A stretch of DNA of 64,000 bases from Enoplolaimus lenunculus (lineage: Eukaryota > Nematoda > Enoplea > Enoplida > Thoracostomopsidae), in the NCBI GenBank assembly GCA_030248215.1, contig JASANG010002962.1, positions 1-64,000 on the forward strand, written 5' to 3'. A program made the position numbers and the translations under genes. Under the pieces are notes generated by a model, which was given only the letters and a program-made list of their open reading frames with translations, had not been told where the DNA came from and did not search any database. Positions 1 through 10,930 of this stretch are shown piece after piece (position 1 is the first letter of the stretch; each line of letters starts with the position of its first letter).

Positions 1-55
1 TTGCGCTTATTACTTCGTTCAGTTACATCTGTTAGACTTACCAGCAGGAAGTACT

Positions 56-240
56 GCACTAAAATTAGGTAAAATTGGTTCGAAGTTTACGAACTCTGAT
101 TAGGGGTTACAGACTATACCCGTTTACGGACTTATAAAGGATATGGACTTCTATTAATTTGGACTCAAAATTGGGTTTCCTCTTATGTTTGCTACTTATT
201 CAGGCTCACCACAAATAGATATCTACTATTTTTTTGTAGA
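56..240 (+). repeat. Edge copy of K-type repeat (left outer boundary)
   Basis: Carries the K-family words (short blocks resembling TTCGGACTC, CCTAATCAG and a CACCAC end) and matches 38,938-39,095. Beyond about position 56 the right side continues as K sequence but the left side does not, so the palindrome boundary cuts this element. Confidence 0.6.
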
Positions 241-619
241 ATTACTAGTGATAAGCTTTAACCAAGAGCTAAGCTTATATTAGAGGGAAGGTTCAATATT
301 CAGTGGATTGGACGCTGGTAAAATACACCATTCAAATGTAAGTTTGGAATTCGGTCGTTCAAATTTAATCATTATCAATCGGAAGTTTAACCTTAAACCA
401 ACTATAAAACAAAGCTTAAATAAACTAAAGATTCTGGTTAGTATTTTCGATTGACACAGAAAACAAGACATTAGAGCAATGGAGTTGTGGTTAGAAAATA
501 ACGTAAGTATATTTTTTGATTTTCCAAAAAAATGATGTTTACCGAAATTACAATTCTTAATCGAAACACAGCAGAACTGTATTTCATGCCAAGCACAAAC
601 TATATATGTGTATATATTA

Positions 620-995
620 GGATTCAATCGGAATTTCAGTTTCAGCCGGAATTCCTGCAAAAATTTAATTCCTGTTCCTGTTCCTGTTCCTGCATTAGAA
701 AATGCAGGAACCGGAACTTTTTCGGATTTGTGGCAAATTATTCACTATCATTTAAATACTGAAAACTTTATCTTTAAACATTTGTTATTTCTTGACGAGG
801 GCTTGTGCTGATAGGGTCAATTTTGTTAATAAACTGTCTCTGATGGGTTTTCGCAAAATTTGATGATGAAATAGCTGTAAATTCACTTGACCAGTTGTTT
901 GGCAACTTTTCTAATCCGGTACCTGTTCGTGTACAAGTTTCTTGCCAATGAGATTATATTTCAGGTTTCTGTTCCTGTTCCGGCAAATTTTATTT
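620..995 (+). repeat. E-like MITE relic with TTCCTG microsatellite
   Basis: Contains GGAATTC, CCGGAAC and repeated TTCCTG words typical of the E family, but the ends are not clear. Mirrored near 38,160-38,540. Short frames through it are repeat shadows. Confidence 0.5.
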
Positions 996-1137
996 TCTTT
1001 ATACAACTTTCATAGTTTATGTCTGCGTAAATATTTGTGTTTATTCTGAAAATATTATTTTAGCCATCACCAACTACTCAACAACACTTCAAGCTGCAAA
1101 ATTAAACGAAAATTGACTCAAATTTTATTAATAATTA

Positions 1138-1349
1138 GGCCCACGTCTAGAACAGGGCCGGATCGTTTTCCGGAGGTTCTATAATAGAGTCAGTTTAAGC
1201 TTTAGACTAGGCTTAGGCTTAGCCACGCATAGGCTTAGGAATAGGCTCATCTATACGCTTAGGCTTTGGCTTAGGCTTAGGCTTAGGCTTAGGCTTAGGC
1301 TTAGGAATATGCTTATACCACTGTTCCGGCCCTGTTCTATGCATGGGCC
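1138..1349 (+). mobile_element. A-family MITE with hexamer array
   Basis: Ends read GGCCCACGTCTAGAACAGGG and its near reverse complement. A perfect 8-bp target duplication, AATAATTA, flanks it at 1,130-1,137 and 1,350-1,357. The middle is a CTTAGG array. An 8-bp duplication is typical of the hAT superfamily. No transposase is encoded. Confidence 0.85.
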
Positions 1350-1577
1350 AATAATTACATACTGACATACAGTAATCATGCATTACTGTGACGCATTAAT
1401 GGTATGAAATTGTTCGCTTGTGTTAAATAATCACAGAATCACAGCGATTAAACAAAGTGGTCCAGATCAGAATGCAACAGAAATTTTAACTTTGGCTCAG
1501 AATGAAACAATTTCTACACAAAAACGATTTTCTTAAAATTTTAGAACATTGTTACATAAACTCAGATATAAAGAATC

Positions 1578-1791
1578 ACTGTAATTTCCAGTGAGTTGAC
1601 TTAGCTCAAAAAAATTTGAATTAACGCAGAAGCCTGAGCTCTGAATTAGGTGTTTCAGAACTCCGAATTCTGAATTGATTTAACTCATTCTGAGTAAATT
1701 AATCAAATGTACTGCAACTAACTCAGAAATGACCAAAATTTTTTTAAATTCTCTGCTCAGTTGCTTAATCAACTCACTGGAATTTACAGTA
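1578..1791. mobile_element. F-family fold-back MITE
   Basis: Ends are near CACTGTAATTTCCAGTGAG and its complement. The interior is packed with GAGTTGA/TCAACTC words, so one strand can fold on itself. Mirrored near 37,372-37,587. Confidence 0.7.
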
Positions 1792-2295
1792 AAGTAAAAT
1801 GAGTATAAAACACTGTTATCTGAACTGGGTTTTACCGGCTGAAAATTTATGTTTTTATACTCACTTAAACCACAAATGTTTGTTGATTGCTATCGAATTT
1901 CAAAGTTGAATTCAAATTTAACTCACCAGTTGAAATTGTTTACTCGGGTGTAGGCGTAGGTCAAAAATGTCTTCAACTGGTATTTTCCCTCAGAGTGACG
2001 TGCATCTTTGATTGGATAATGGTTTTGGCATCTTAACCAGAATTAATGATGTCATCATGTCAGTGGTGTGTTTAAGCGGAATCGTATAGAGGATATATTT
2101 CCTCCCAAAGCTTTTGGCGCCACAAGAAAACCAGTTTTTATAGGTTTTAGAATAACCTTGGCATTTTCAGAGGTCAATATGTAACATACACAATATACGG
2201 TATCCGGTTACTGTTCTGGTATAAAATTCAATATCTGTATTCTGATTGATATATGTACATATATACATATATAATATACACACATATATATTTAT

Positions 2296-2698
2296 CAGGG
2301 TGCAACCAAAATCCCGGTTCCATTTATGGAAATCCGGTATTTTTCACTGTCCGGTTCCGTTAAGAAATCCGGTATTTTTTCAGCGGAGAAATTGGTATTT
2401 TCGGTATTAAAAATTTATTCTCATTCCAAAATTTAAAAAAATTGACATATTATTCTAACTTATTTATAAAAATTGTCAGAGCATGTATTGCCAAAATTTT
2501 CAATTTGTGCCACACTCCATAATTTCTCATATGTTATTCTTAATTGTGTGTTTACAGCATTAAAAGCGATAAAATAGCGCTTAAAAATGAATTTTTCGGT
2601 AGCAAATATTTTTATTTTCCGATTCCGCCTCCGGTTCCGGCGTATTTTTTAACTTTCCGGTTCCGCTTCCGGTAATATATAATTCCGGTTGCATCCTG
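2296..2698 (+). mobile_element. E-family MITE (hAT-like)
   Basis: Starts CAGGGTGCAACC and ends GGTTGCATCCTG. The interior is rich in CCGGTATTTTT and CCGGTTCCG words. The 8-bp target duplication ATATTTAT precedes it (2,288-2,295). The second copy follows but is split by a B-type MITE inserted at 2,704. CAGGG-type ends and 8-bp duplications fit hAT. Mirrored at 36,460-36,862. Confidence 0.85.
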
Positions 2699-2703
2699 AT
2701 ATT

Positions 2704-2913
2704 GGCCCATGTTACTTTAAGGGGCGTTTGAGTTTCTGGTGGGTCAATAAAAAAAGAATAGGTTTAGATTCTAGATTACATTTTTTTGCTTAGGCTTAGG
2801 CTTAGGCTTAGGCTTAGCATTAGGATTAGAAACACATTTTTGCGACGCTTAGGCATAGGCTTAGGCTAAGGAAACGCGTAATCTACTGTTATCCTCAAAA
2901 AGTAACATTGGCC
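2704..2913 (+). mobile_element. B-family MITE nested at the E element edge
   Basis: Ends are GGCCCATGTTACTTTAAGG and its near complement with CATTGGCC. A perfect 8-bp duplication, CTGATATT, lies at 2,696-2,703 and 2,914-2,921. It was inserted across the E element terminus and so is younger. It contains a CTTAGG array. Mirrored at 36,248-36,454. Confidence 0.88.
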
Positions 2914-3189
2914 CTGATATTTATCATATATCTAACCTGTGTGAATGTTCAAATTTGAAAAATTGTTTTTAATGAACATTGTTAACCACAACTTTTTATT
3001 TAATTATCGCCACATTTGTCGGGTCAAAAATGTGCAGTTCGCAGGTATTTTCCGCGTGCCATCTGCAGCTGCTAAGCATTTATGGAAACTGACCAGTTTC
3101 GCTATGTTTAGTAATTTTTAACTTTGCCTTTACGGAGTACCACCTGTTGTAAAATGAGTCCGGTCAAACCAACAACTGAGTCGTTCGAA

Positions 3190-3423
3190 CACTGTAAATT
3201 CCAGTAAGTTGATTTCAACTCCAGATTGAGTTGAATTACTAAGAGTGAGTTCGGACTACCAAAACTGACAATTCTGAGTTGATACAACTCATTGAGAATT
3301 AATTAATCAACTTTTTCTTGAATCAATTCAACTCAGAGTGAGTTAAATTTTACTGTTATTAACTCAGTAATGACGAACATTCCGTCTGAATTGATTAATT
3401 AACTCTCATTGGAATGTACAGTG
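3190..3423. mobile_element. F-family fold-back MITE
   Basis: CACTGTAAATTCCAGT end, GAGTTGATT words and a TGGAATGTACAGTG end. Mirrored near 35,735-35,968. Confidence 0.7.
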
Positions 3424-3431
3424 TATGGCCG

Positions 3432-3613
3432 TTTAGGCCAACGTGCAGAACAGGGCCGTAGAAGTAGCAAGCATATTCCTCCTAAGCCTAAGTCTAAGCG
3501 TAAGCGTCAGCTTATACCTAAAGCCTAAACCTAATCAAAAAATTGGTCTAAAGCATAAATTTAATCTATTGTAATCCAGCGTGAAAACGTTCCGCCCCAG
3601 ATTTTAACATCGG
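3432..3613 (+). mobile_element. M/A hybrid MITE
   Basis: One end resembles family A (AGAACAGGGCCG). The other resembles family M (ACGTTCCGCCCC...GATTTTAACAT). A degenerate CCTAAG array lies between them. No clear target duplication. Mirrored near 35,545-35,730. Confidence 0.55.
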
Positions 3614-3618
3614 CCGCA

Positions 3619-3797
3619 CACTGTAAATTCCGATGAGTTCATTAATCAATTCCGCTGAGTTGACTCAGGGTGAGTTGATTAATTTAATCGCAGAATGAAT
3701 TGAAACAACTCAAACTTCTAAGTTCTGATAGTCCTAGCTGAGACAAGAGTGATTGAACTCATTCTGCGTTAAAATCAACTCACTGAAATTTACAGTG
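3619..3797. mobile_element. F-family fold-back MITE
   Basis: Begins CACTGTAAATTCC and ends GAAATTTACAGTG, with AACTCA/TGAGTT words inside. Mirrored near 35,360-35,540. Confidence 0.7.
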
Positions 3798-4063
3798 TAA
3801 GGTTAATTGTGACAGCCTGGTCTACACATAAACGTTATATACAGTTGGTATGGTTCCTAGAAAAGCAACTGACTTTGATTTATTTATATAAATACAATAG
3901 GATTTGGGGGCCCTCGACCTTACTTAAATTTCTTTAACAACAGTTTTTTCCAAGTTTCCTTCTTCGACAAAGTGAAAACACCCATGGGTTACAAAACATA
4001 TTTTGAATCGACAATGTAACAATAAAATGCGTTTCTTATTTGTTTACTTATAGCAATGTTTAT

Positions 4064-4331
4064 AGCCCTATTCACACGTGCAAGTTTTTGCTGCGAGAAC
4101 TTCCAGCTGCAGCTTGCACTTGTAAGTTTTTTCCAAAATCCCGTTCGAAAAACTGGCAGCTGCAAACAATTCATTAAAAATCATAGCTAGCAATTTAGTT
4201 TACATGTGTGAATAATCATGCAAGTTCAATGAATTTTTTGCAGCCGCTTTGTCATTGGCTGATAAAAAATTCTACGTGCAATTTGCAGCTGCATGTTCTC
4301 ACAGCAAAAACTTGCACGTGTGAATAGGGCT
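4064..4331. mobile_element. H-family fold-back MITE
   Basis: Near-perfect terminal inverted repeats that start AGCCCTATTCACACGTGCAA and end with its complement. The interior repeats CAGCTGCA. Mirrored at 34,829-35,096. Related fragments lie near 5,490, 18,470-19,150 and 59,460-59,800. Confidence 0.8.
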
Positions 4332-4412
4332 TAACTAATCAGTGAGAAAAGTTTGTATTTGAACATGTCATGCATATATTTGCAAAGTGAGCAGAACTTA
4401 GCTAACGATTAA

Positions 4413-5023
4413 TGCGGGGTTCACGTTATAACCGGGGCAGCTTGGGACACGTTTTGTCCCTATTACACTATTGGGTAACATTTTGTCTGCTAATAGACCC
4501 TATATCATATTCAAAAATCGTATTTGTCTGCTATCATCATGTGTAGGTCACCTTTTGTCCTTCAATATCATATGATGTTAGACGTATTGTGAGCGAACAT
4601 CATATGATACTAGAATTTTAAATTTGAATTTTTGAATTAAGAAGCTGTGGTTCTAAGCGATTTTGTGTCGGAAACGATTTGCAGGCATGTATTTGGTATT
4701 TAAAGCACGTTTGGGCCTCTGCTGTCCAACGTTTCATTCATTTATTAGTACCCAAAGCTTACGCTGACCCGTTGAATATCATGTGATATTCGTTGAAATT
4801 TTGGAATATCATATGATATTCGCATAAATGTCCCACAGTATCACGTGACATACCGCCCCTTGTACACATTGATCGTTTGACAGCGGTGGTTTGTAAGTAA
4901 ATGTCACATGACATTCGAGTTTTATATGTTGACCCGATATAAGAGCAGGAATTTTAACGTTGACGTCGAATGAACATGGACAAACTGTGTCCCGCCTGCC
5001 CCGGTTATAACGTGAACCCCGCA
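4413..5023. mobile_element. I-family MITE (PIF/Harbinger-like)
   Basis: Terminal inverted repeats TGCGGGGTTCACGTTATAAC and complement are flanked by TAA on both sides (4,410-4,412 and 5,024-5,026). A TWA duplication is the PIF/Harbinger habit. The interior carries many ATCATATGAT palindromes. No transposase. Mirrored at 34,137-34,747; a partial copy lies at 61,357. Confidence 0.8.
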
Positions 5024-5390
5024 TAAGATAGCAAATATCAGTGTGCGACCGGATAACAAAAACTGATCGAGCCAGATCCGGATAACATAATATCCTGCCG
5101 GAGCCGGAGCCGGATAATGAACTCAAAATTAATATTAGATTGCATTTCAAATTTCAATATCAGATCGTAGCTTATTATTCTTCCTGTTGTGGCTTTAAGG
5201 TACCCAGTGGTTACGTGACTGTTTAACATCTAACGCCAATGCATTTTTAACGCTTGAACAACGTCCATATTATCTATACTATTCTGCGTTTTTGGTAGTG
5301 TTGCGTGCAGTTGCAATATTCATTTGACCCATACACCTTTTAATGGCATCTAGTTTTACGTAGGTACTATAAAACAGGCGAAGCTATGGT

Positions 5391-5922
5391 CAGGGATGGG
5401 AGTCTCGGTCTCAGTTTTAACAAGTCTTGAACGTCCACTGTCACATGCAAACATTTACATTACATTTGCGACCGAAAAATTATGTAAAGCCCCATTCACA
5501 CGTGCAAGTTTAAGTCTAAAACTAGGCCTATGCCAAGCAAAAATAATAGCCTCAATCCTAGACCAGAGATGGGCAGTTTCGGTTAAAAACCGACACCCGA
5601 ACCTCCCATGAAACGTCTCGGTCTGGCCTCAATTTTTTGTCACCACCGAAAAAAACTTAAAATTTTCAAAATATATTATTAGTTTTTTTATTTTTTTGTT
5701 TTTTGTATTTTTTCAGAACATCTGAACATTATTGCGTGACTATGAAAATTCGCATTTTCACAGCGAAACTTTTTATTTCAGGTATCACTTAACGTCAACA
5801 ATACAGCCATACCAGTGTCGAATTATCGACTTCTGGTCTCGGTTACAGAGACCGAGAGTCAAGTAACCGAGACCAAGATCAGCCAAACACCGAGACTTGT
5901 CGATACCGAGACTCCGATCCCT
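5391..5922. mobile_element. O-family element (CAGGGATGGGAGTCTCGGT ends)
   Basis: Starts CAGGGATGGGAGTCTCGGT and ends with ACCGAGACTCCGATCCCT. A second internal CAGAGATGGG start at about 5,563 suggests one copy nested in another. The ends look hAT-like, but I find no clean duplication. Mirrored at about 33,238-33,779. Confidence 0.65.
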
Positions 5923-6169
5923 AAGCCTAAGGATCCTTTATTTGATGTAATTAGGAAAAACTGAGTGGATTTGTTGCAGTTTTGACACCTTATTGCTAAT
6001 ATAAGCCATATATTCGCTACAAGCGTGTCAATAAGCTAAGTCAATGTATATTGTTTTTATGTTTGCTAATTTCAAATGTGGAACACTAGACGCACTCAGC
6101 TTAATTAACGAGAATGTAGGTTTGAGGGTAGGTTCCGTATTTTTAATTATGTATTCGTACACTGTAAAA

Positions 6170-6499
6170 GGCTCAAGTATAGAACAGGGCCGGAACAGTA
6201 GTACAAGCATATTCCAAAAGCCTAAGCCTAAGTCTAAGCGTATTGATGAGCCTATTCCTAAGCCTAAGCCTAAGCTTATGCATGAGCCTATTCCTAAGCC
6301 TAAGCCTAAGCCTAAGCCTAAGCGTATGGATGAGCATATTCCTAAACCTAAGCCTAAGCGTATGGATGAGCCTATTCCTAAGCCTAAGCCTAAGCCTAAG
6401 CCTAAGCCTAAAGCCTAAACAAAAAATTAGTCTAAAGCTTAAACTTACTCTATTATAGCCCCTCCGGAACACGATCCGGCCCTGTTCTATACATGGGCC
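6170..6499 (-). mobile_element. A-family MITE with long hexamer array
   Basis: Ends are GGCTCAAGTATAGAACAGGG and CCTGTTCTATACATGGGCC. The target duplication is CTGTAAAA (6,162-6,169) versus CTGCAAAA (6,500-6,507). The interior is a higher-order array of CCTAAG hexamers broken by GATGAGC-type spacers. The right-arm copy (32,564-33,000) is longer by about one block. The Lys-Pro frames across it are repeat artefacts. Confidence 0.85.
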
Positions 6500-6668
6500 C
6501 TGCAAAAAATGGTGAGTTAAACTGACTCTCTCCGAAATAGGCTTTACGGTACTACACAAACTGAATCAAATTCAACTACGCCAAAGTCAAATTCGACTTA
6601 CTCAGTTTGCATAGTCCCGTAGAGCCGATTTCGGAGAAAATCAATTTGACTCACCATTTTTTGCAGTG
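6500..6668. mobile_element. G-family fold-back MITE
   Basis: CTGCAAAAAATGGTGAGT start and ACTCACCATTTTTTGCAGTG end. The A-family MITE to its left inserted at its edge. Mirrored at about 32,395-32,563. Confidence 0.75.
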
Positions 6669-6702
6669 TAGCACCAGGAACAACTGATTTATTGAACCGT
6701 TG

Positions 6703-6791
6703 CATTGTAAAATCTAATGAGTGGATTAATCAATTCCACTAGCGAGTTAAACTCATTCTAAGTTAAAATCAACTCACTGAAATTTACAGTT
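6703..6791. mobile_element. Short F-family fold-back
   Basis: CATTGTAAAATC start and GAAATTTACAGT end with GAGTTAAA words, about 90 bp. Mirrored near 32,270-32,362. Confidence 0.55.
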
Positions 6792-7109
6792 TGTAAGCAA
6801 TTGTAAACTATTCTTACTTTGAACAAGCTATCACTTTGTGTTTAATATTGATCACGATGTCTGTTGAAATTCCATATCGCCGAGCAGCATATATTGTAAA
6901 GTTAATAAAATTGAAAGTGAACCCGAATAAGAGGAAATGACTGATATTTTCGCCTCTACAGAGGGTACCCATCTAGCAATCGGTTCCTGACTGTTAATTT
7001 CTCAACCCAGCTCCAGATATTTGGTCCCCACAAATTTAACTTGAGGAAGCGATTTGCTGTTTATAAAGTCAGCTACTTCAGGAATATGCTTCTAACAGTT
7101 GTGCAAAAT

Positions 7110-7370
7110 ACCTAAAACTTAAAATGAACTGATAAATCAACTCAGCTAGAGAGTTAGTTATTTCTGCGTTAATAACAGTTAAACATTAGCTCACTCTGAG
7201 AGTTGAGTTAATTCTCACTCTCAGATCAGTTTATTCGGGGTAAGTTAAAATAATTAAAGTCAGAGTGAGACTCAGAATTGTGAGTTCTGAAAGTTCTAAT
7301 TCACTGCTCAGGACGTCTGAGTGGATTCAACTCATTCTGAGTTAAAATCAACTCACTCGGATTTACAGTG
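7110..7370. mobile_element. F-family fold-back MITE, worn left end
   Basis: Ends CTCGGATTTACAGTG. The interior is repeated AACTCACTCTGAG words. Mirrored near 31,714-31,975. Confidence 0.6.
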
Positions 7371-7942
7371 TAATATAGGTAACTTCAAGTAATCAGTCAA
7401 ATCCTGTGCCAACGTTAACTTGGTCCAAGAAGCATTTACTCAACCCGATAATAATTGACGTTTATGGGCTAATTTAGTAATTTTGGACTCTATCCATTCA
7501 ACCATGTTATGCAACATCGCTTTAAGCAATATTGTTAAATTTGACTAATTTCAAGGTATAAGCTAGATTTATTGCACACGTACAGGTCAGTAAGCAACAT
7601 AATATGATTGATTAGGCAGATATTCACTGTGTGTAAAAAACCCACAACAAAGGTGCTTTAAACTGTGCCCACCAAATTATGGTCTATGCGCTCCGGTCCA
7701 CTGATTGGCTGTCGGGTTGTGGTGCTGTCAGCTGCATAACCAGAAACTGGTAGGAAAAGGGGTTTCGACATTTCTGATTGGATAAAGTAGCAGTTTTTCG
7801 AACATCAAATTGTTTTGTTGAAAATATTTCGGTTGATCCTGACTGATGATGTCTGTATGCGGCGGCGCCCCCCTATCAACTCGTTGTCCGAGCCTTACGT
7901 GTTGTACGTATAACTTCTCATGGTTGATGTGACACGATCACA
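7371..7942. other. No recognised feature
   Basis: I see no coding exon, RNA gene or classified repeat here. It is mirrored closely at about 31,142-31,713. Confidence 0.5.
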
Positions 7943-8108
7943 CGCCCGTCGCCAGCTCACCTTGCTAGGGGGGTGCTGAAAATTTTTCAGGAGAGGCATT
8001 CAAGGGGGTTGTCAATGAGTTACAAGCACGGTTGAAAACTTTTTAAGGAGGGGCTAAAATTTTTCCAGGGGAGCCAGCCCCTCTGGCGCCCCTTGGCAAC
8101 GGGCTCGC
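7943..8108. repeat. P-type repeat
   Basis: About 165 bp running from CGCCCGTCGCCAGCTCACC to CTCTGGCGCC, with AGGGG and AATTTTTCAGG words. Related copies lie at 9,374-9,528, 16,311-16,474 and 21,680-21,838. Family nature unknown. Mirrored near 30,977-31,141. Confidence 0.55.
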
Positions 8109-8261
8109 ACGATCATGATTTATAACTGAATTAGAATTAGTCGTGTTTGGTTTTACAAGGCATATCAGTTGGATTGGTTTTGGGAAATTTTAATTTTTTA
8201 GCTAAATATCAAATTTACTTTGTGCGGCCACTATGAAGCATGTGGGTATAGAGCTATACTT

Positions 8262-9012
8262 TGATGACGTCCGGCGCCGTCCGTCCCCGAGCGTCACGGT
8301 ACGGTATCGTACGCGAATTACTCACGTACTTACGATAGCGTATGGTGATGGACACAGCATGGGTGACAAACGGTGCCGCTCTTACGGCGCCGTCCGTAAC
8401 CGTCTGTCACTCGTACGGCACCGGCACCGTCCGTCACACGCACGGCACCGTCCGTCACCCGTACGGTACCGTCCGTCACACGTACGGCACCGGCACCGTC
8501 CGTCACACGTACGGCACCGTCCGTCACACGTACGGCACCGTCCGTCACACGTACGGCACCGTCCGTCACACGTACGGCACCGTCCGTCACACGTACGGCA
8601 CCGTCCGTCCCACGTACGGCACCGTCCGTCACACGTACGGCACCGGCACCGTCCGTCACACGCACGGCACCGTCCGTCACCCGTACGGTACCGTCCGTCA
8701 CACGTACGGCACCGGCACCGTCCGTCACACGTACGGCACCGTCCGTCACACCTACGGCACCGTCCGTCACACGTACGGCACCGTCCGTCACACGTACGGC
8801 TCCGTCCGTCACCCGTACGGTACCGTCCGTCACACGTACGGCACCGGCACCGTCCGTCACACGCACGGCACCGTCCGTCACACGTACGGCACCGTCCGTC
8901 ACACATACGGCACCGTCCGTCACACATACGGCACCGTCCGTCACACGTACGGCACCGTCCGTCACACATACGGCACCGTCCGTCACACGTACGGCACCGT
9001 CCGTCACCCTTA
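8262..9012 (+). repeat. C-family GC-rich element with 21-bp minisatellite
   Basis: A short GC-rich lead (CGGCGCCGTCCGTCCCC, then GCGAATTACTCACG) is followed from about 8,395 to 9,010 by roughly 29 copies of a 21-bp unit of the form CACCGTCCGTCACACGTACGG. All frames stay open because 21 is divisible by three, which gives spurious Arg/His/Ser or Thr/Asp/Gly proteins on both strands. The mirror site has only a few units. Confidence 0.9.
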
Positions 9013-9191
9013 AATTGCTGCGCTGATCCGATATGTATTAACTTTAACAACCGGTCTACTTACAGCCAGAGCATAACAGATTACATGCAGTTGTGATATT
9101 TTTCAAGACAAAACCACCCAAAGAACATAAATTAGCATTAAAATGTAAACTCCAAGTGTTGGCGGAGTTGTTACGCTGTGTTCCACAAGTG

Positions 9192-9363
9192 GGCCCATGT
9201 GTAGAACAGGACCGGATCGTTTTTCGGAGGGGCTATAAATAGAGTTACTTTAAGCTTTAGACTATTTTTTGGCTTAGGCTTAGGAATAGGCTCGTCCTTG
9301 CGCTTAGGCCGAAGCTTAGGATTAGGCTTAAGAATATGCTTCTAGTACTGTTCCGGCCCCGTA
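9192..9363 (+). mobile_element. A-family MITE, right end damaged
   Basis: GGCCCATGTGTAGAACAGG start and a hexamer array. The other end stops at CTGTTCCGGCCCCGTA, where a P-type repeat joins. Mirrored at 30,243-30,415. Confidence 0.7.
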
Positions 9364-9373
9364 ATCAGTCGGA

Positions 9374-9528
9374 TTCGTAGCCAGAGGGGGCCCAAGGATG
9401 GTTCAACTACCCTGGAAAATTTTTTGCCCCCTATTGTATTTTCAATCTTGCTTGTAAGTCTCCGAAAATACTTGTATACGTCTTTTGAAAATGTTTAGTC
9501 TCCATTTGCAAGGTGAGCTGGCTATACG
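9374..9528. repeat. P-type repeat
   Basis: CGTAGCCAGAGGGGG start and CAAGGTGAGCTGGC end, the same family as 7,943-8,108 in the other orientation. Mirrored at about 30,077-30,231. Confidence 0.55.
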
Positions 9529-9614
9529 AGCTTGCAATCAACGCGATGCATTCAAAATGAGTTCACTCTGTCCGTACATTTTATGCATATGTCAAAAACG
9601 TGCGCGTTCAGTTA

Positions 9615-9813
9615 CACTGCAAAAAATGGTGAGTCAAATTGACTCACTGCGAAATAGGCTTTTCCTGAATACACAAACTGAGTCAAAATTCGACTCCGCC
9701 TGAGTCAAATTTGACTCACTGAGCGACTCATTTAGTCGAATTTGACTCAGTTTGTGTAGTCAGGAAAAGCCTATTTCGCAGTGAGTCAATTTGACTCACC
9801 ATTTTTTGCAGTG
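9615..9813. mobile_element. G-family fold-back MITE
   Basis: CACTGCAAAAAATGGTGAGT start and exact complementary end. The two halves pair along nearly their whole length (GAGTCAAATT words). Mirrored at about 29,792-29,990. Confidence 0.8.
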
Positions 9814-9917
9814 TATAGAAATTAGTTTTGCAGACTGTAAACAGAAATTTTAGACGAAATGTGCGGCGATTGCCTTCGATCTCCTCTTAGTTGCAACATT
9901 TAGTAAATATGACCTGC

Positions 9918-10147
9918 AATGCAAAAAATGGTGAGTCAAATTGACTCTCTGCGAAATAGGCTCTGTGGGACTACACACACTGAGTCAAATTCGACTCCAC
10001 CAGAGTTAAATTCGACTCCACCAGAGTTCAATTCGACTCACTGATACGCACGTTTGACTCTGGCTGACTCGAATTTGACTCAGTTTATGTAGTTACGTAG
10101 AGCTTATTTCGGAGAAAGTCAATTTGACTCACCATTTTTTCCAGTGT
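9918..10147. mobile_element. G-family fold-back MITE
   Basis: Starts CTGCAATGCAAAAAATGG and ends CCATTTTTTCCAGTGTG. It carries a repeated TCGACTCCACCAGAGTT block. Mirrored at about 29,458-29,687. Confidence 0.75.
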
Positions 10148-10468
10148 GTTGTAGAATACGTTCACTTAATTCAACAAGAGCCACAGCTCGACCATCAACG
10201 ATGCGTTTACCTTTACACAGTCTATTGTGGCATGATTCTGAGTAAACTAGGCATGAAACTTTAATTATATGTGCAATACCTTTAGCTACGCACGCCAACG
10301 TTCCATAAGCGGAACACCAAGTTTCAAAAACTTCCGCTGTCATGAAGATTTAGAACTTGGGCAAATGAAAAGATCAGAGGCAGAACGTTTTTCTGCGGGA
10401 CTGCAATAGAGTAACCTTAAGCTTTAGAATATTATTTTTCCTAGGCGCAGGATTTGAGTATACTGTAG

Positions 10469-10930
10469 TGACCCGAATAAGAGGGGGACTGTTATTTATT
10501 TGGCCTCTTTAGAGGGTTCCCTCACACTGTTATTCGGTTATACGGACTGCTATTTATATTTAACCCGCCCTCCGCCATCCTTCGTTACTGATACGTGTTA
10601 GCAAGAGTGGATGATTTTCACAAGAGTGCGCAACTGGGTACATTCTGTACACAAAACAATGTACCCAGCGCACGTTGTATTTTTGACCTACCCCCCTTAT
10701 TTGGGGGAGGAACGTTGAACCAATATTTTGAATTTTAGCTACAGTCGCTCCGATTATATTTTAACTCCTATGTTTACTATGTAGATTAAGTGGTGACTAC
10801 CCCCCCAAATCAGGGGGTCGAGCAAAAAAGCAACGCGTGCTGGTACACTTTGTGCCATGCACTAGCGCATCAGTTGCACACTCTTCTGCAAGTGGACATC
10901 ATCCACTCTTGGTATTAGGTATTGCAACTA
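10469..10930. repeat. K-type repeat with internal L-type segment
   Basis: Begins GTGACCCGAATAAGAGGGGG. It contains two facing blocks with GTACCCAG and AAGAGTGGATGAT words around ACCCCCC tracts. Mirrored at about 28,679-29,140. Confidence 0.55.

Noticed and set aside
1240-1310. Interstitial telomere from chromosome fusion
   Set aside because: Every CTTAGG array examined sits inside an element with inverted ends, and several have 8-bp duplications.
6044-6418. Lys-Pro-repeat and Leu/Ser-repeat open frames over the hexamer arrays (also 32,605-33,126 and 37,781-37,987)
   Set aside because: The array period is six bases, so frames stay open by chance on both strands. The units lie inside TIR-bounded MITEs.
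8395-9010. CRISPR array
   Set aside because: The units are head-to-tail without unique spacers, and the genome is clearly animal.
8233-9096. 287-codon Arg/His/Ser-rich frame and companions on both strands
   Set aside because: All come from a 21-bp minisatellite, whose period is divisible by three. The mirror copy lacks most units, so no protein is conserved.
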